Assembly: GCF_028290495.1 (NCBI RefSeq)
Contig: NZ_JAQGJT010000041.1
Coordinates: 62,001-126,000 of the forward strand
Direction: 5' to 3'
Length of the DNA: 64,000 bases
Source of the DNA: Tardiphaga sp.
Lineage (GTDB): Bacteria; Pseudomonadota; Alphaproteobacteria; Rhizobiales; Xanthobacteraceae
The notes below the pieces were generated by a model, which made no database searches, had not been told where the DNA came from, and worked only from the letters and a program-made list of their open reading frames with translations. Within the stretch, counting starts at the first letter, position 1, and each line of letters starts with the position of its first letter. Shown here piece after piece: positions 16,966-26,016 of this stretch. A program made the position numbers and the translations under genes.

Positions 16966-19233
16966 CTACAATGACAGGCCCTCGGCCTCGGCGAATTCCT
17001 TCAGCTTCTGCCGGATCGACACGCTGCCGGAGGGCGCATCGAGCAGCGGCTTCATCATCGCCTCGGCCTTTTCGGCATCGAGGTCGAGGATCAGCGCCTT
17101 CACCGGGCCATGCGCGGTGGCGGACAGCGACAGTGAGCGATAGCCGAGCGCGATCAGCGCCAGCGCGCCGAGCGGTTGCGACGCCATCTCGCCGCATAGC
17201 GAAGCGGATTTTTTCGCCGCATTGGCCTTCTGCACGATCTCGCGCAGCACGCGGAGGATCGGCGCGGATAGCGTATCGAAGCGCTCCGAGACCTTGGCGT
17301 TGCCGCGATCGACCGCGAACAGGAACTGGAACAAGTCGTTGGAGCCGACCGAGACGAAGTCCACCTTCTGCAGCAACTCGTCCATCTGGTAGAGCAGCGC
17401 CGGCACCTCGACCATGGTGCCGACATCGATCCGCTCCGGCAGCGAGTGGCCGTGCTGGCGCAGATAGGTCAGCTCACGCTCGATGATGGCCTTGGCCTGG
17501 TCGAACTCCGCGACCTCCGAGATCATCGGGAACATGATGCGCAGTGCGCGGCCGCCACCGGCGCGCAGCAGCGCGCGGATCTGGCCGCGCAGCAGGCCCG
17601 GACGATCGAGCCCGAGGCGGATCGCGCGCCAGCCCAGCGCCGGGTTCTCCTCGCTGATGGTCTCCATATAAGGCAGCGCCTTGTCGCCGCCGATATCCAG
17701 CGTGCGGAACGTCACGGGCTTCGGACCGGCGGCGTCGAGCACGGCGCGGTACAGCGCCAGCTGATCGCTGGAGCGCGGCAGGCTCTCGCCGACCATGAAC
17801 TGCAATTCGGTGCGGAACAGGCCGATGCCGGCCGAGCCGGTGTCTTCGATGTGCGGCAGGTCGATGATCAGGCCGGCATTGATCATCAGGTCGACCGGCT
17901 GGCCGTCCTTGGTGATGCAGGGCTTGTCACGAAGCGCAGAATACTGCGCCTGCCGGCGGGCGCGAAACCGCACCCGCTCGGCATAGGCGGATTCGATTTC
18001 CGCCGACGGCCGGATGTAGATCGAGCCCGAGGTGCCATCGACGATAATGGCGTCGCCGGGATCGGCAATTCCCGGCGCATTGGCGACTTCGCCGATCGCG
18101 GGAATACCGAGCGCGCGCGCCACGATCGAGACGTGCGAATTCGCGGTGCCTTCTTCCAACACCAGCCCGCGCAGCTTCTTGCGGTCGTAGTCGAGCAGTG
18201 CGGCCGGCCCCATCGCGCGCGCGATCAGGATGGCATTGTCGGGCATCTGGTCGCGCGACGGCGCGTGGTCCTTGCCGACCAGCTGCCGCATCAGGCGGTG
18301 GCCGAGATCCTCGAGATCGTGCAGGCGATCGCGCAGATAGGGATCGGTGGAGCGCAGCATCCGGGCGCGGGTGTCGGACTGCACGCGCTCGACCGCGGCT
18401 TCGGCGGTGAGGCCAGTGGCGACCGCCTCGTGCAGGCGGTGCGACCAGCCGTGGTCGTTGGCGAACATCCGGTAGGCTTCGAGCACGTCGCGATGTTCGC
18501 CGCCCTCGGCGACATCTCCGCGCTCCAGCATGCGGTCGAGATCGGCGCGCAGCTTGGTCAATGCGGCGTCGAGCCGCTTGATTTCCTGGGGCAGATCCTC
18601 GGCGATGTAATTGGTGATGACGACGCGCGGCTCGTGCAGCACGACGTGGCCGAGCGCGATGCCGTCGGACAGGATGGCGCCGGTCTTGTGCAGCGAATGC
18701 CGTGCGGCGGGTTCCGCACCCGGCTGCGCCAGCGCCGACAGCTCGCCCGAGGCGATCATCTCGGCCAGCACCATCGCGGTGGTCTGCAGCGCCTCGACTT
18801 CTTCCTCGACGTAGGTGCGTTTGGCGCGGTTCTGCACCACCAGCACGCCGAGCGTATTGCCGGCGCGCAGGATCGGCACGCCGAGGACCGAATGATAGAT
18901 TTCTTCGCCGGTTTCCGGGCGGAACGAGAACGCCGGATGGCTCTGCGCGTCGTTCAGGTTGAGCGGCGTGGCTTCCGAGGAGACCAGGCCGACCAGGCCC
19001 TCATGCGCCGACAGCACGGTGCGATGCACGGCGTCACGGTTGAGGCCTTCGGTGGCGTAGAGCTCCAGGGTGTTGTCGACGCGCAGCACGTAGGTCGAGC
19101 AGACCTCCGCCACCATGTTGGCGGCGATCAGCACCACGATCTTGTCGAGCCGCTCCTGGGCGGAGACTTGCTCCGCCATGGTTTCGCGGAGCCGTCTCAG
19201 CAGGACGCGGGGGCCACCCGACGCGCTCCGCAT
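16966..19233 (-). CDS. ptsP: PtsP, enzyme I of the nitrogen PTS (EI-Ntr)
   Basis: Protein of 755 residues. A GAF domain spans about residues 20-160, then the EI phosphotransfer domain with phosphohistidine His367 (GTANSHVSIVARALGIP), and a PEP-binding barrel (GIGLFRTELQFM, LDIGGDKALPY, DFVSVGSNDLFQFLFAVDRGN). It autophosphorylates from PEP and passes phosphate to NPr. The GAF domain commonly senses glutamine. The start at 19233 has GGGGAGAGG upstream; an in-frame ATG at 19323 would add 30 residues of no family character. It lies upstream of prfA and downstream of lysC, all on the minus strand. EI-Ntr and aspartokinase have been reported to interact in Bradyrhizobium japonicum. Confidence 0.95.
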   Translation of the reverse strand: MRSASGGPRVLLRRLRETMAEQVSAQERLDKIVVLIAANMVAEVCSTYVLRVDNTLELYATEGLNRDAVHRTVLSAHEGLVGLVSSEATPLNLNDAQSHPAFSFRPETGEEIYHSVLGVPILRAGNTLGVLVVQNRAKRTYVEEEVEALQTTAMVLAEMIASGELSALAQPGAEPAARHSLHKTGAILSDGIALGHVVLHEPRVVITNYIAEDLPQEIKRLDAALTKLRADLDRMLERGDVAEGGEHRDVLEAYRMFANDHGWSHRLHEAVATGLTAEAAVERVQSDTRARMLRSTDPYLRDRLHDLEDLGHRLMRQLVGKDHAPSRDQMPDNAILIARAMGPAALLDYDRKKLRGLVLEEGTANSHVSIVARALGIPAIGEVANAPGIADPGDAIIVDGTSGSIYIRPSAEIESAYAERVRFRARRQAQYSALRDKPCITKDGQPVDLMINAGLIIDLPHIEDTGSAGIGLFRTELQFMVGESLPRSSDQLALYRAVLDAAGPKPVTFRTLDIGGDKALPYMETISEENPALGWRAIRLGLDRPGLLRGQIRALLRAGGGRALRIMFPMISEVAEFDQAKAIIERELTYLRQHGHSLPERIDVGTMVEVPALLYQMDELLQKVDFVSVGSNDLFQFLFAVDRGNAKVSERFDTLSAPILRVLREIVQKANAAKKSASLCGEMASQPLGALALIALGYRSLSLSATAHGPVKALILDLDAEKAEAMMKPLLDAPSGSVSIRQKLKEFAEAEGLSL

Positions 19234-19679
19234 GTCCGAACCTCTCCCCGCAGGGCTGGCAGCGACCGAATATCGTGCGCCAGCACTAAGCCTCAGAAAA
19301 CAATAGAATTTCAGCGCCCACACCGCAACTGGCGTGAACGCCTGACCGAATCAGGTTGTCCGAGACGGCGCCAGCGACCGCAATGGTCGCTCATTGCAGG
19401 CCGTATAGCGAATTGAAGCCTGTTTTGCCAAGCAAAACGCCTGCCATCGTTTGGATGGCGTCTAGAGCTCGCGAGCGCCAAGCACCCGGTGGCGGCCTCA
19501 CGGGCTGCACCATTCGGCTGGTGACGATGATTTCAGTGTGCTCCCGCGCGTCCGCGGGGGCGATCCACGGCCGGCCGGTGGGCTTTTCGAGGCGCCGTCG
19601 CGCTTTCTGGGCATGACGGCGCTTCATCGCTCAAGACGCGGCAGGGCTGATCCCTGCACACGCCCATCGGATCAGGCGA
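19234..19679. other. 446-bp interval between lysC and ptsP
   Basis: No convincing gene. A 78-codon frame on the minus strand (19391-19627) has a composition rich in Arg/Pro/Ala and no good ribosome binding site. The sequence contains short dyads (GTTTTGCCAAGCAAAAC near 19422, and CGTCCGCGGGGGC near 19548) and resembles a worn intergenic repeat. The ptsP promoter is presumably near its left edge. Confidence 0.4.
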
Positions 19680-20933
19680 TTACGCCTTGTCCAGCCCGTA
19701 CAGCGTGTGCAGCGTGCGCACCGCGAGTTCGGTGTAGGCGGCGTCGATCAGCACCGAGAACTTGATCTCGGACGTGGTGATCGCGCGGATGTTGATCTTG
19801 CGTTCGGAGAGGGCCGCAAAGGCCTCCGCGGCAACGCCGGCGTGGCTGCGCATGCCGGAGCCGATCACCGACACCTTGGCCACGTCGGTGGCGCTGTCGA
19901 GACGGGCGTAGCCGATCGTCGCCTTGGCCGAGGTGATGGTTTCCTTGGCGCGGGCAAAGTCGGAGGCCGGCACCGTGAAGGTCAGGTCGGTGGTCTTGCC
20001 GTCTTCGGAGACGTTCTGCACGATCATGTCGACGTTGATGTTGGCTTCGGCCAGCGGCACGAAGATCGAGGCGGCGACCCCCGGCTTGTCCTCGATCTGG
20101 CGGACCGAAATCTGGGCCTCGTCCTTTGAGAACGCGATGCCTGTGACGACGTGGCTTTCCATAATTTGCTCCTCGCTGCAGATCAGCGTGCCCGGCGGCG
20201 TGCCGTGCGGGTCGATGTCTTCGGGTTTGTCGAAACTTGAACGGACGAAAATCGGCATGTTGTGCACCATGCCGACCTCGACGGAGCGGACCTGCAGCAC
20301 CTTGGCGCCCTGCGAGGCCAGTTCCAGCATTTCCTCGAACGCCACCTTGTTGAGGCGCTGTGCCTTCGGCACGACGCGCGGGTCGGTGGTGTAGACGCCG
20401 TCGACGTCGGTGTAGATGTCGCAACGGTCGGCCTTGATCGCCACCGCGATCGCCACGGCCGAGGTGTCGGAACCGCCGCGGCCGAGCGTGGTGATGCGGC
20501 CGGTCTCGGCATTCATGCCCTGGAAGCCGGCGATCACGGCGACTTCCTTGCAATCCTTGAAGCGCGAGATCAGCTCGGTGCCGTCGATCTCCAGGATCCG
20601 CGCCGAAGCGTGGGCGTCCGAGGTCTTGATCGGAATCTGCCAGCCCTGCCAGGAGCGCGCCTGGATGCCGACCGCCTGCAGCGCGATCGCCAGCAGGCCG
20701 GAGGTCACCTGCTCGCCGGAAGCGACGATGGCGTCGTATTCACGGGCATCGTGCAGCGGCGAGGCGTCGGTGGCCCAGGCCACCAGCTCGTTGGTTTTGC
20801 CGGACATGGCGGAAACCACCACGGCGACATCGTGGCCGGCATCGACCTCGCGTTTGACGTGAAGCGCGACGTTGCGGATGCGGTCGATGTTGGCGACGGA
20901 CGTACCGCCGAATTTCATAACGAGACGGCCCAT
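19680..20933 (-). CDS. lysC: Aspartate kinase
   Basis: Protein of 417 residues. The N-terminal kinase domain has KFGGTSVAN, TTLGRGGSDTSAVAIA and the segment YTDVDGVYTTDPR. Two C-terminal ACT domains follow (SVRQIEDKPGVAASIF and KVSVIGSGMRSHAGVA), expected to bind lysine and/or threonine for feedback inhibition. It catalyses the first step of the Lys/Thr/Met pathway. The start at 20933 gives MGRLVMKFGG; upstream frame extension is not conserved. It lies upstream of ptsP, and the thrB homoserine kinase of the same pathway is at 46 kb. Confidence 0.95.
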   Translation of the reverse strand: MGRLVMKFGGTSVANIDRIRNVALHVKREVDAGHDVAVVVSAMSGKTNELVAWATDASPLHDAREYDAIVASGEQVTSGLLAIALQAVGIQARSWQGWQIPIKTSDAHASARILEIDGTELISRFKDCKEVAVIAGFQGMNAETGRITTLGRGGSDTSAVAIAVAIKADRCDIYTDVDGVYTTDPRVVPKAQRLNKVAFEEMLELASQGAKVLQVRSVEVGMVHNMPIFVRSSFDKPEDIDPHGTPPGTLICSEEQIMESHVVTGIAFSKDEAQISVRQIEDKPGVAASIFVPLAEANINVDMIVQNVSEDGKTTDLTFTVPASDFARAKETITSAKATIGYARLDSATDVAKVSVIGSGMRSHAGVAAEAFAALSERKINIRAITTSEIKFSVLIDAAYTELAVRTLHTLYGLDKA

Positions 20934-21089
20934 GACGAGTGGTGCATTCCCTGGCGACAGTGGGTAAAGATACCGCGCACGTACGCGCGCAAGCGAGAAG
21001 GCGCGTATACCGAGCGGCGCGGGCGGGGGCAAGCCATCCCGGGTTCCGCAACCGCCAGAACGTACCGAAATCAGGCATTCAGGACGGCC

Positions 21090-21557
21090 ATGGGGCGCTA
21101 TATCGACGATATCCTGCAGCCGGGCGAAAAGGTGCTGTATTCCAGCAATCTGCATCGGATCATCTATTGGAAGGCCATCCTGGCCTGGATCGCTGCCTGC
21201 ACCCTGCTGGTGCTGTCGCGGACCACCTTGGCCGAAAACCTGATCCTGCTTTACCTGGCCAGCGCCGCCGTGGTGACCCTGGCCGCGCTTTACTGGTCGC
21301 TGGCGGCCTGGTTCCGCCGCTGGACCACCGAGACCGACGTCACCAACCTTCGGGTGATCTACAAAGAGGGTTTCATCACCCGAAAGACCTTCGAGCTCAG
21401 CGTCGACAAGGTTGCCAGCGTCGGCGTCGAACAAAGCATTTTGGGGCGCATCCTGAACTACGGCGACGTCGTTATTGAAAACATGGGCAACGATAAGCAG
21501 AAGATCGAGACCATCGCTGCGCCGCTGAATTTCAGAAACGCCATTACCGCCCGATAG
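21090..21557 (+). CDS. Membrane protein with bacterial PH (bPH2) domain
   Basis: Protein of 155 residues: two adjacent transmembrane helices (about residues 25-70), then a PH-like domain with TTETDVTNLRVIYKEGFITR, VDKVASVGVEQSILGRILNYGDVVI and a C-terminal NFRNAI segment. This YdbT/DUF304-type architecture is widespread and its role is not established. AGGA precedes ATG 21090. It is separated from ubiG by 12 bp and is probably co-transcribed with it, and divergent from lysC. Confidence 0.8.
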   Translation: MGRYIDDILQPGEKVLYSSNLHRIIYWKAILAWIAACTLLVLSRTTLAENLILLYLASAAVVTLAALYWSLAAWFRRWTTETDVTNLRVIYKEGFITRKTFELSVDKVASVGVEQSILGRILNYGDVVIENMGNDKQKIETIAAPLNFRNAITAR

Positions 21558-21569
21558 GAAACGGTCACC

Positions 21570-22328
21570 ATGACCTCGCCAACCACCCTTCAGGACGCCT
21601 CGGCCTCCTCCGTCGATGCCTCCGAAGTCGCGAAGTTTTCAAAGCTGTCCGAGGAATGGTGGGATCCCAAGGGCAAGATGGCGCCCTTGCACAAGATCAA
21701 CCCGCTGCGCCTGACCTACATTCGTGATTCCGCCTGCCGCAAGTTCGACCGCAACGTCAAAAGCCTGAACTGTCTCGGCGACCTTCGCATCCTCGATATA
21801 GGCTGCGGCGCCGGGCTGTTGTGCGAGCCCTTCACCCGGCTGGGCGCGCAGGTGATCGGCATCGATCCGTCCGCCACCAACATCGCAGTGGCCAGGCTGC
21901 ATGCCGACCGGGCGCAGCTGTCGATCGATTATCGTTGCACCACGGTGGAAGAAATGGACCCGCACGAGCGCTTCGATATCGTGCTGGCGATGGAAGTGGT
22001 CGAGCACGTCGTGGATGTCGGCGCCTTCCTCGACCGCTGCGCCGTGATGCTGAAGCCCGGCGGGCTGATGGTCGTCTCCACGTTGAACCGCAACTGGAAG
22101 AGCTTTGCGCTGGGCATCGTCGCGGCGGAATACGTGCTGCGCTGGCTGCCGCGCGGCACGCATCAGTGGGACAAGTTCGTCACCCCGGAAGAACTGACGC
22201 ATCACCTGTCGCGCAACAAGCTCGCCATCACCGAACAGAGCGGGGTCACCTACAACCCGCTCGCCGACCGCTGGAGCCTGTCGTCCGACATGGACGTCAA
22301 TTACATGGTGGTCGCGGAGGGGGCGTAA
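21570..22328 (+). CDS. ubiG: UbiG, ubiquinone O-methyltransferase
   Basis: Protein of 252 residues. SAM motif I is LRILDIGCGAGLLCEPFTRLG (first 20 residues considered), with the UbiG-specific N-terminal EEWWDPKGKMAPLHKINPLR and the membrane-insertion region near WLPRGTHQWDKFVTPEEL. It performs both O-methylations of ubiquinone biosynthesis at the membrane surface. AGGAAA lies upstream of ATG 21570. Length and motifs are typical. Confidence 0.95.
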   Translation: MTSPTTLQDASASSVDASEVAKFSKLSEEWWDPKGKMAPLHKINPLRLTYIRDSACRKFDRNVKSLNCLGDLRILDIGCGAGLLCEPFTRLGAQVIGIDPSATNIAVARLHADRAQLSIDYRCTTVEEMDPHERFDIVLAMEVVEHVVDVGAFLDRCAVMLKPGGLMVVSTLNRNWKSFALGIVAAEYVLRWLPRGTHQWDKFVTPEELTHHLSRNKLAITEQSGVTYNPLADRWSLSSDMDVNYMVVAEGA

Positions 22329-22364
22329 GGCTTCTTTCTTCCTCGCGCCGATTGAAAACTCTTG

Positions 22365-22410
22365 TCCCCGACGCGGTGCGGCATTCTTATGCCGTTCCGC
22401 AGAGCCGGGA
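22365..22410. repeat. Intergenic repeat, family B (forward copy)
   Basis: Contains GACGCGGTGCGGCATTC, TTATGCCGTTCCGC and AGAGCCGGGA. The reverse complement of the same sequence, with few mismatches, forms the right half of the element at 28609-28653. The core CGGCAT-TCTT-ATGCCG is itself a dyad. Confidence 0.65.
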
Positions 22411-22434
22411 CCGTAGCAAGCTCGAAGTGCGGCG

Positions 22435-23541
22435 CTACTTCAGATCCGCGATGCTCGCCGGGCCCGGGCCGGGCGTGACCAGCGCCGGCCACTGGTGCGA
22501 GCCGAACGGCACTGCGGGGGGCAGGTTGGTCTTGATGCCGCGCTTCGCCGTCTCGGCCGCGATGGCGAGGCGGGCGTCGCCCCCCATCAGCTCGTAATCC
22601 ATCAGGTGATAATTGCCGAAGAACAACGACCCCACCGAACGGTCGGCGATGATCCGGGTCAGCGATTCCAGCATGTCGGTCTGGGTGGTGGTGAAGGAGA
22701 TCGTCTCGATCAGCAGCAGGCGGTCGTTGATCGCCTCCGGCGGGAAGAACTGCGCCAGCACGCTGAACAGCACGTTGTTCTGCCGCGCCACGTAGATGGT
22801 GTTGGAGGCGGCGTAGGTCTTGTCCCAGTCGGCGCCGAGCATGGTCTTCCAGCCGCTGAGCACGTCCATCCAATGCGCGACCTGGGTCTGCGCAGCCCAG
22901 CTCACCACCTTGGCGAGATCCGGCGCCTGCTTCTTGCTGAACGCCTCCAATGAGGCGAACGACACCACGTTTTTGGTGATGCAGTCATCCATGAAAGCGA
23001 GGTTGGCCGTGAGGATGCTGCGCACGGTGGGGCGCCAGTCGGCCTGCATCGGTGTCGCGTCGAGGGTCTCGATCGCCGACTGCATGCGGGCGCGATAGGC
23101 CTGCATCGGCGCCTTCCACGAGGTGTCTGCGGGATTGTCCAGATAGGGGCCGACCACTTCGGCCAGCGCCATGGTGGAGTGGCCGGTCGACTTCAGCAAC
23201 TGATAGACGATCGGCACCGAAGGGGCCTCGAGCGGCGGCTGGTCCGGACGGAACAGCGTGAAGCGGCCGCCGGCGCCGGAAAACATGCCGAGAACCACCG
23301 GGTGCTTGCTCAAAATGTTCTTCTGGAAGATTTTTCCGGCATTGCCGTACAGCTCGAACATGCCGGTATTGAGCGCCAGCGTATTGGCGGTGGCGATATC
23401 GGCAGCGGATGTGCTGGTGCGGCCGGCGATCGGCGCCATGTAATCCGGCAAGGCCGGTGCGGTTTGCGCTTGTGTGACGGCGGTGGACAACAACAGGGCC
23501 GTCACGACCAGGCAATGTCGGCGCATCATGCGGAAATCCAT
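22435..23541 (-). CDS. Secreted protein of unknown function
   Basis: Protein of 368 residues with a signal peptide (RHCLVVTALLLSTAVTQAQ). The mature part is mixed alpha/beta, with no cysteine cluster, nucleotide motif or repeats that I recognise; notable segments are FSGAGGRFTLFRPDQPPLE and FFGNYHLMDYELMGGDARLA. In-frame ATGs also exist at 23529 and 23526, which would trim the leader by 4-5 residues without changing the signal peptide. It is a lone gene flanked by a repeat and a co-directional metallo-hydrolase gene. No function assigned. Confidence 0.65.
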   Translation of the reverse strand: MDFRMMRRHCLVVTALLLSTAVTQAQTAPALPDYMAPIAGRTSTSAADIATANTLALNTGMFELYGNAGKIFQKNILSKHPVVLGMFSGAGGRFTLFRPDQPPLEAPSVPIVYQLLKSTGHSTMALAEVVGPYLDNPADTSWKAPMQAYRARMQSAIETLDATPMQADWRPTVRSILTANLAFMDDCITKNVVSFASLEAFSKKQAPDLAKVVSWAAQTQVAHWMDVLSGWKTMLGADWDKTYAASNTIYVARQNNVLFSVLAQFFPPEAINDRLLLIETISFTTTQTDMLESLTRIIADRSVGSLFFGNYHLMDYELMGGDARLAIAAETAKRGIKTNLPPAVPFGSHQWPALVTPGPGPASIADLK

Positions 23542-23658
23542 TGTCGGCTTTCGCCCAAAAGGACAGAATGCGCCCGCACCTTTTAAGACTTTGATACTGC
23601 AATGTCAGTGAAGATCGATCAATTCATCGCGCGCGGCAAGGGATGCGGCCGGCGGCGC

Positions 23659-24477
23659 TTACACCCCGTCGAGAATGATCACCGTCGGCGCGCTCGGCAG
23701 CGCGCCCAGCGACATTTTCAGCGTGCGTTCGTTGCGTACGTCGATCGCAAAATTCTGACCGATCTTCTGCATGAAATCGCTGAGCGGCGTGGCAAAGCGG
23801 TGCATCGGCAGCACGACGGAGGCGCGCAGCCGCTTGGTGATCTCGGAGACGCCGTCCAGCGACATCGTATAGCTGCCGTCGATCGGCACCATCACGATAT
23901 CGAGCCGGCCGATCTGTGCGAAATGGCTCTCGTCGAGTTTGTGGTGCAGATGGCCGAGATGGCCGATGCACAGGCCGGCGACTTCGAAGATGAAGATCGA
24001 ATTGCCGTCCTTGATCATCTCCGCATTGGCATCGTCGAAATAATAGCGCCGGATATCGGTGGTGACATTGCGGATCAACACATCGCCGATGCGCTCGTGG
24101 ATCTGTGCGGGCTTGCCGTTGTCTGCCCAGCCGTGCAGCACATGCCTGATCGCGGAATCGGGGAACAGCGTGTAATGCGTGCTGTGCGCGCGGTTCATGG
24201 TGACGACGTCGGGCATGCGGTTGAGCCGGTAGACGCCGTTGTAGTCGGTGGCGATCGTGATGCCGCCCGGCGTGTCGATGTAATAGGTCGAATGGCCGGC
24301 ATAGGTGATCGATACTTCGTCAGCCTTCGCCGCCGTGCGCCGCAGGCTGACGGGCATCGCGCGCGGCTGTGCATTCGCCATCGCCAGACACTCGCTGCCG
24401 CGCCCGGCGGTTTGTGCGGCGGCCGGCGTGACCAGCGCCGCGAGCAGCGCAACGAGAGCGGGCATGGATCGCAACAT
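23659..24477 (-). CDS. Secreted MBL-fold (UlaG-like) hydrolase, altered metal motif
   Basis: Protein of 272 residues with signal peptide (LVALLAALVTPAAAQ). It has a metallo-beta-lactamase fold of the UlaG/YtkL kind: ITYAGHSTYYIDTPGG, IATDYNGVYRL, CIGHLGHLHHKL, MVPIDGSYTM and LPMHRF. The usual THxHxDH metal motif is NRAHSTH, so the first His is Arg and the Asp is Thr, while the later histidines remain. It may bind one metal or use a variant site; the substrate is unknown. CGGAGA lies upstream of ATG 24477. Confidence 0.75.
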   Translation of the reverse strand: MLRSMPALVALLAALVTPAAAQTAGRGSECLAMANAQPRAMPVSLRRTAAKADEVSITYAGHSTYYIDTPGGITIATDYNGVYRLNRMPDVVTMNRAHSTHYTLFPDSAIRHVLHGWADNGKPAQIHERIGDVLIRNVTTDIRRYYFDDANAEMIKDGNSIFIFEVAGLCIGHLGHLHHKLDESHFAQIGRLDIVMVPIDGSYTMSLDGVSEITKRLRASVVLPMHRFATPLSDFMQKIGQNFAIDVRNERTLKMSLGALPSAPTVIILDGV

Positions 24478-24674
24478 CCGGACGGTCTCCGATGGAACGC
24501 CGCAGCCTAGCGCCGATGGCGGCTGTTATCCTAGCGGCAATCATGGGCAGACGCCGCGCAGAAACGCGGCACGCCGACGCGGGACGCCGCATGTGCCCAT
24601 GCCGCGGGCGATGTTGACCCGGCCGGCGGCTGCCGCCACGGTGCCGCGCCGTCCCTCTATTTGAATCGCATTTC

Positions 24675-25574
24675 ATGTTCAGCATTGCCGCGCTCTGGAT
24701 TCCCTTCACGATCATCGCCGCGATGGGGCAGGTCGCGCGCAATGCGATGCAGCGCTCGCTGACCGGGCCGCTCGGCACCTGGGGCGCGACCAATATCCGC
24801 TTCCTGTTCGGCTTTCCGTTTTCGATCGTATTTTTTGTGGTGGTGATCGTCGCCACCGGCGATGCGATCCCGTGGCCGCCGACGGCGTTCTGGCCGTGGC
24901 TGCTGCTAGGCGCGCTCAGCCAGATATTTGCCACCGGGTTGATGCTAGCGGCGATGAACGACCGCTCCTTCGTGGTCACCACGGCCTATCTGAAGACCGA
25001 GGCGATCCAGACCGCGATCTTCGGCTTCGTGTTTCTCGGCGATCACCTTACCGCCCTGAAAGTGGTCGCGATCCTGATCGCGACGGTGGGCGTAGTGATT
25101 ACAGCCCTGCGCCCCGGCGCTGTGCGCGACATCGCCAGTTGGCGGCCGACGGTGCTGGGTCTGGTCGCGGCGGCCGCCTTCGCGCTGTCGGCGATCGGCT
25201 TTCGCGGCGCGATCATTGTGGTGCCCGACGTGTCGTTCGTGACGGCGGCGTCCTACACGCTGGTGTGGAGCCTGTTCGTGCAGACGCTGATTCTGACGAT
25301 CTACCTGCTGGTCCGGGCGCCCGAGGTGCTCAGCGGCATTTTGCGGCTGTGGAAGCCGTCGATGCTGGCCGGCTTCATGGGAGCGGCGGCCTCGCAGTTC
25401 TGGTTCCTGGCCTTTGCGCTCACCGCTGCCGCCAATGTCCGCACGCTGGCGCTGGTCGAGGTGCTGTTCGCGCAAGCCGTCGCCTATTACTCGTTCAAGC
25501 AGCCGCTGTCGGCGCGTGAACTGTCAGGCATCGCCCTGATCGTGGTCGGCGTCGCGCTGCTGGTGGCGGTGTGA
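24675..25574 (+). CDS. EamA-family (DMT) transporter, ten TM helices
   Basis: Protein of 299 residues with two EamA repeats of five helices each. The first covers about residues 1-145, ending FLGDHLTALKVVAILIATVG, and the second about 150-299, ending ELSGIALIVVGVALLV. Drug/metabolite transporters of this kind export amino acids, nucleosides or other metabolites, and the substrate is unknown. It is convergent with a half-size EamA gene whose stop codon directly abuts its own. The ribosome binding site is weak. Confidence 0.85.
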   Translation: MFSIAALWIPFTIIAAMGQVARNAMQRSLTGPLGTWGATNIRFLFGFPFSIVFFVVVIVATGDAIPWPPTAFWPWLLLGALSQIFATGLMLAAMNDRSFVVTTAYLKTEAIQTAIFGFVFLGDHLTALKVVAILIATVGVVITALRPGAVRDIASWRPTVLGLVAAAAFALSAIGFRGAIIVVPDVSFVTAASYTLVWSLFVQTLILTIYLLVRAPEVLSGILRLWKPSMLAGFMGAAASQFWFLAFALTAAANVRTLALVEVLFAQAVAYYSFKQPLSARELSGIALIVVGVALLVAV

Positions 25575-26015
25575 TCAGGCCTTGAATGCGATCAGCACGG
25601 CGCCCGCCGCGATCAGGGCGATGCCGAGCCAGCCGTTCAACGACGGCCGCTCGCCCAGGAACATCACGGCGAACAGCGCGACGAACACCACGCTGAGCTT
25701 GTCGATCGGCGCGACCAGCGAGGCGGGTCCGATTTTCAGGGCGCGAAAATAGCACAGCCATGACGCGCCGGTGCCAAGCCCGGATAGCACCAGGAAAATC
25801 CATGTCCTGGTCGAGATCGGTCCCGCGTTGCTGAATTTCCCGGTGGCCAGCAGGATCGCCGCCAGGCTGGTCAGGACCACGATGGTGCGGATAAAGGTGG
25901 CGAGGTCGGAGTCAATATCGGAGACACCGATCTTCGCGAATACCGCCGTCAACGCCGCGAATACCGCCGACAACAGCGCCCAGAATTGCCAGGACCATAC
26001 GGTGTCGGCGCTCAT
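25575..26015 (-). CDS. Half-size EamA transporter
   Basis: Protein of 146 residues containing a single EamA unit of about five helices: FWALLSAVFAALTAVFAKIG, IRTIVVLTSLAAILLATG, then FLGERPSLNGWLGIALIAAG. Such half-size members work as dimers. It begins 1 bp after the DUF1178 stop and is the last gene of the comF-grxC-nitrilase-DUF1178 transcription unit. It is not a fragment: both ends match the usual short subfamily. Confidence 0.82.
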   Translation of the reverse strand: MSADTVWSWQFWALLSAVFAALTAVFAKIGVSDIDSDLATFIRTIVVLTSLAAILLATGKFSNAGPISTRTWIFLVLSGLGTGASWLCYFRALKIGPASLVAPIDKLSVVFVALFAVMFLGERPSLNGWLGIALIAAGAVLIAFKA

Positions 26016-26016
26016 G

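Noticed and set aside
17446-19416. Long open frame antisense to ptsP (over 650 codons)
   Set aside because: It mirrors the codon bias of the high-GC ptsP gene, has His/Arg/Gly/Gln-rich composition, and no recognisable protein family.
19391-19627. 78-codon frame between lysC and ptsP
   Set aside because: Composition is repeat-like with Arg/Pro excess and no supporting start signal.
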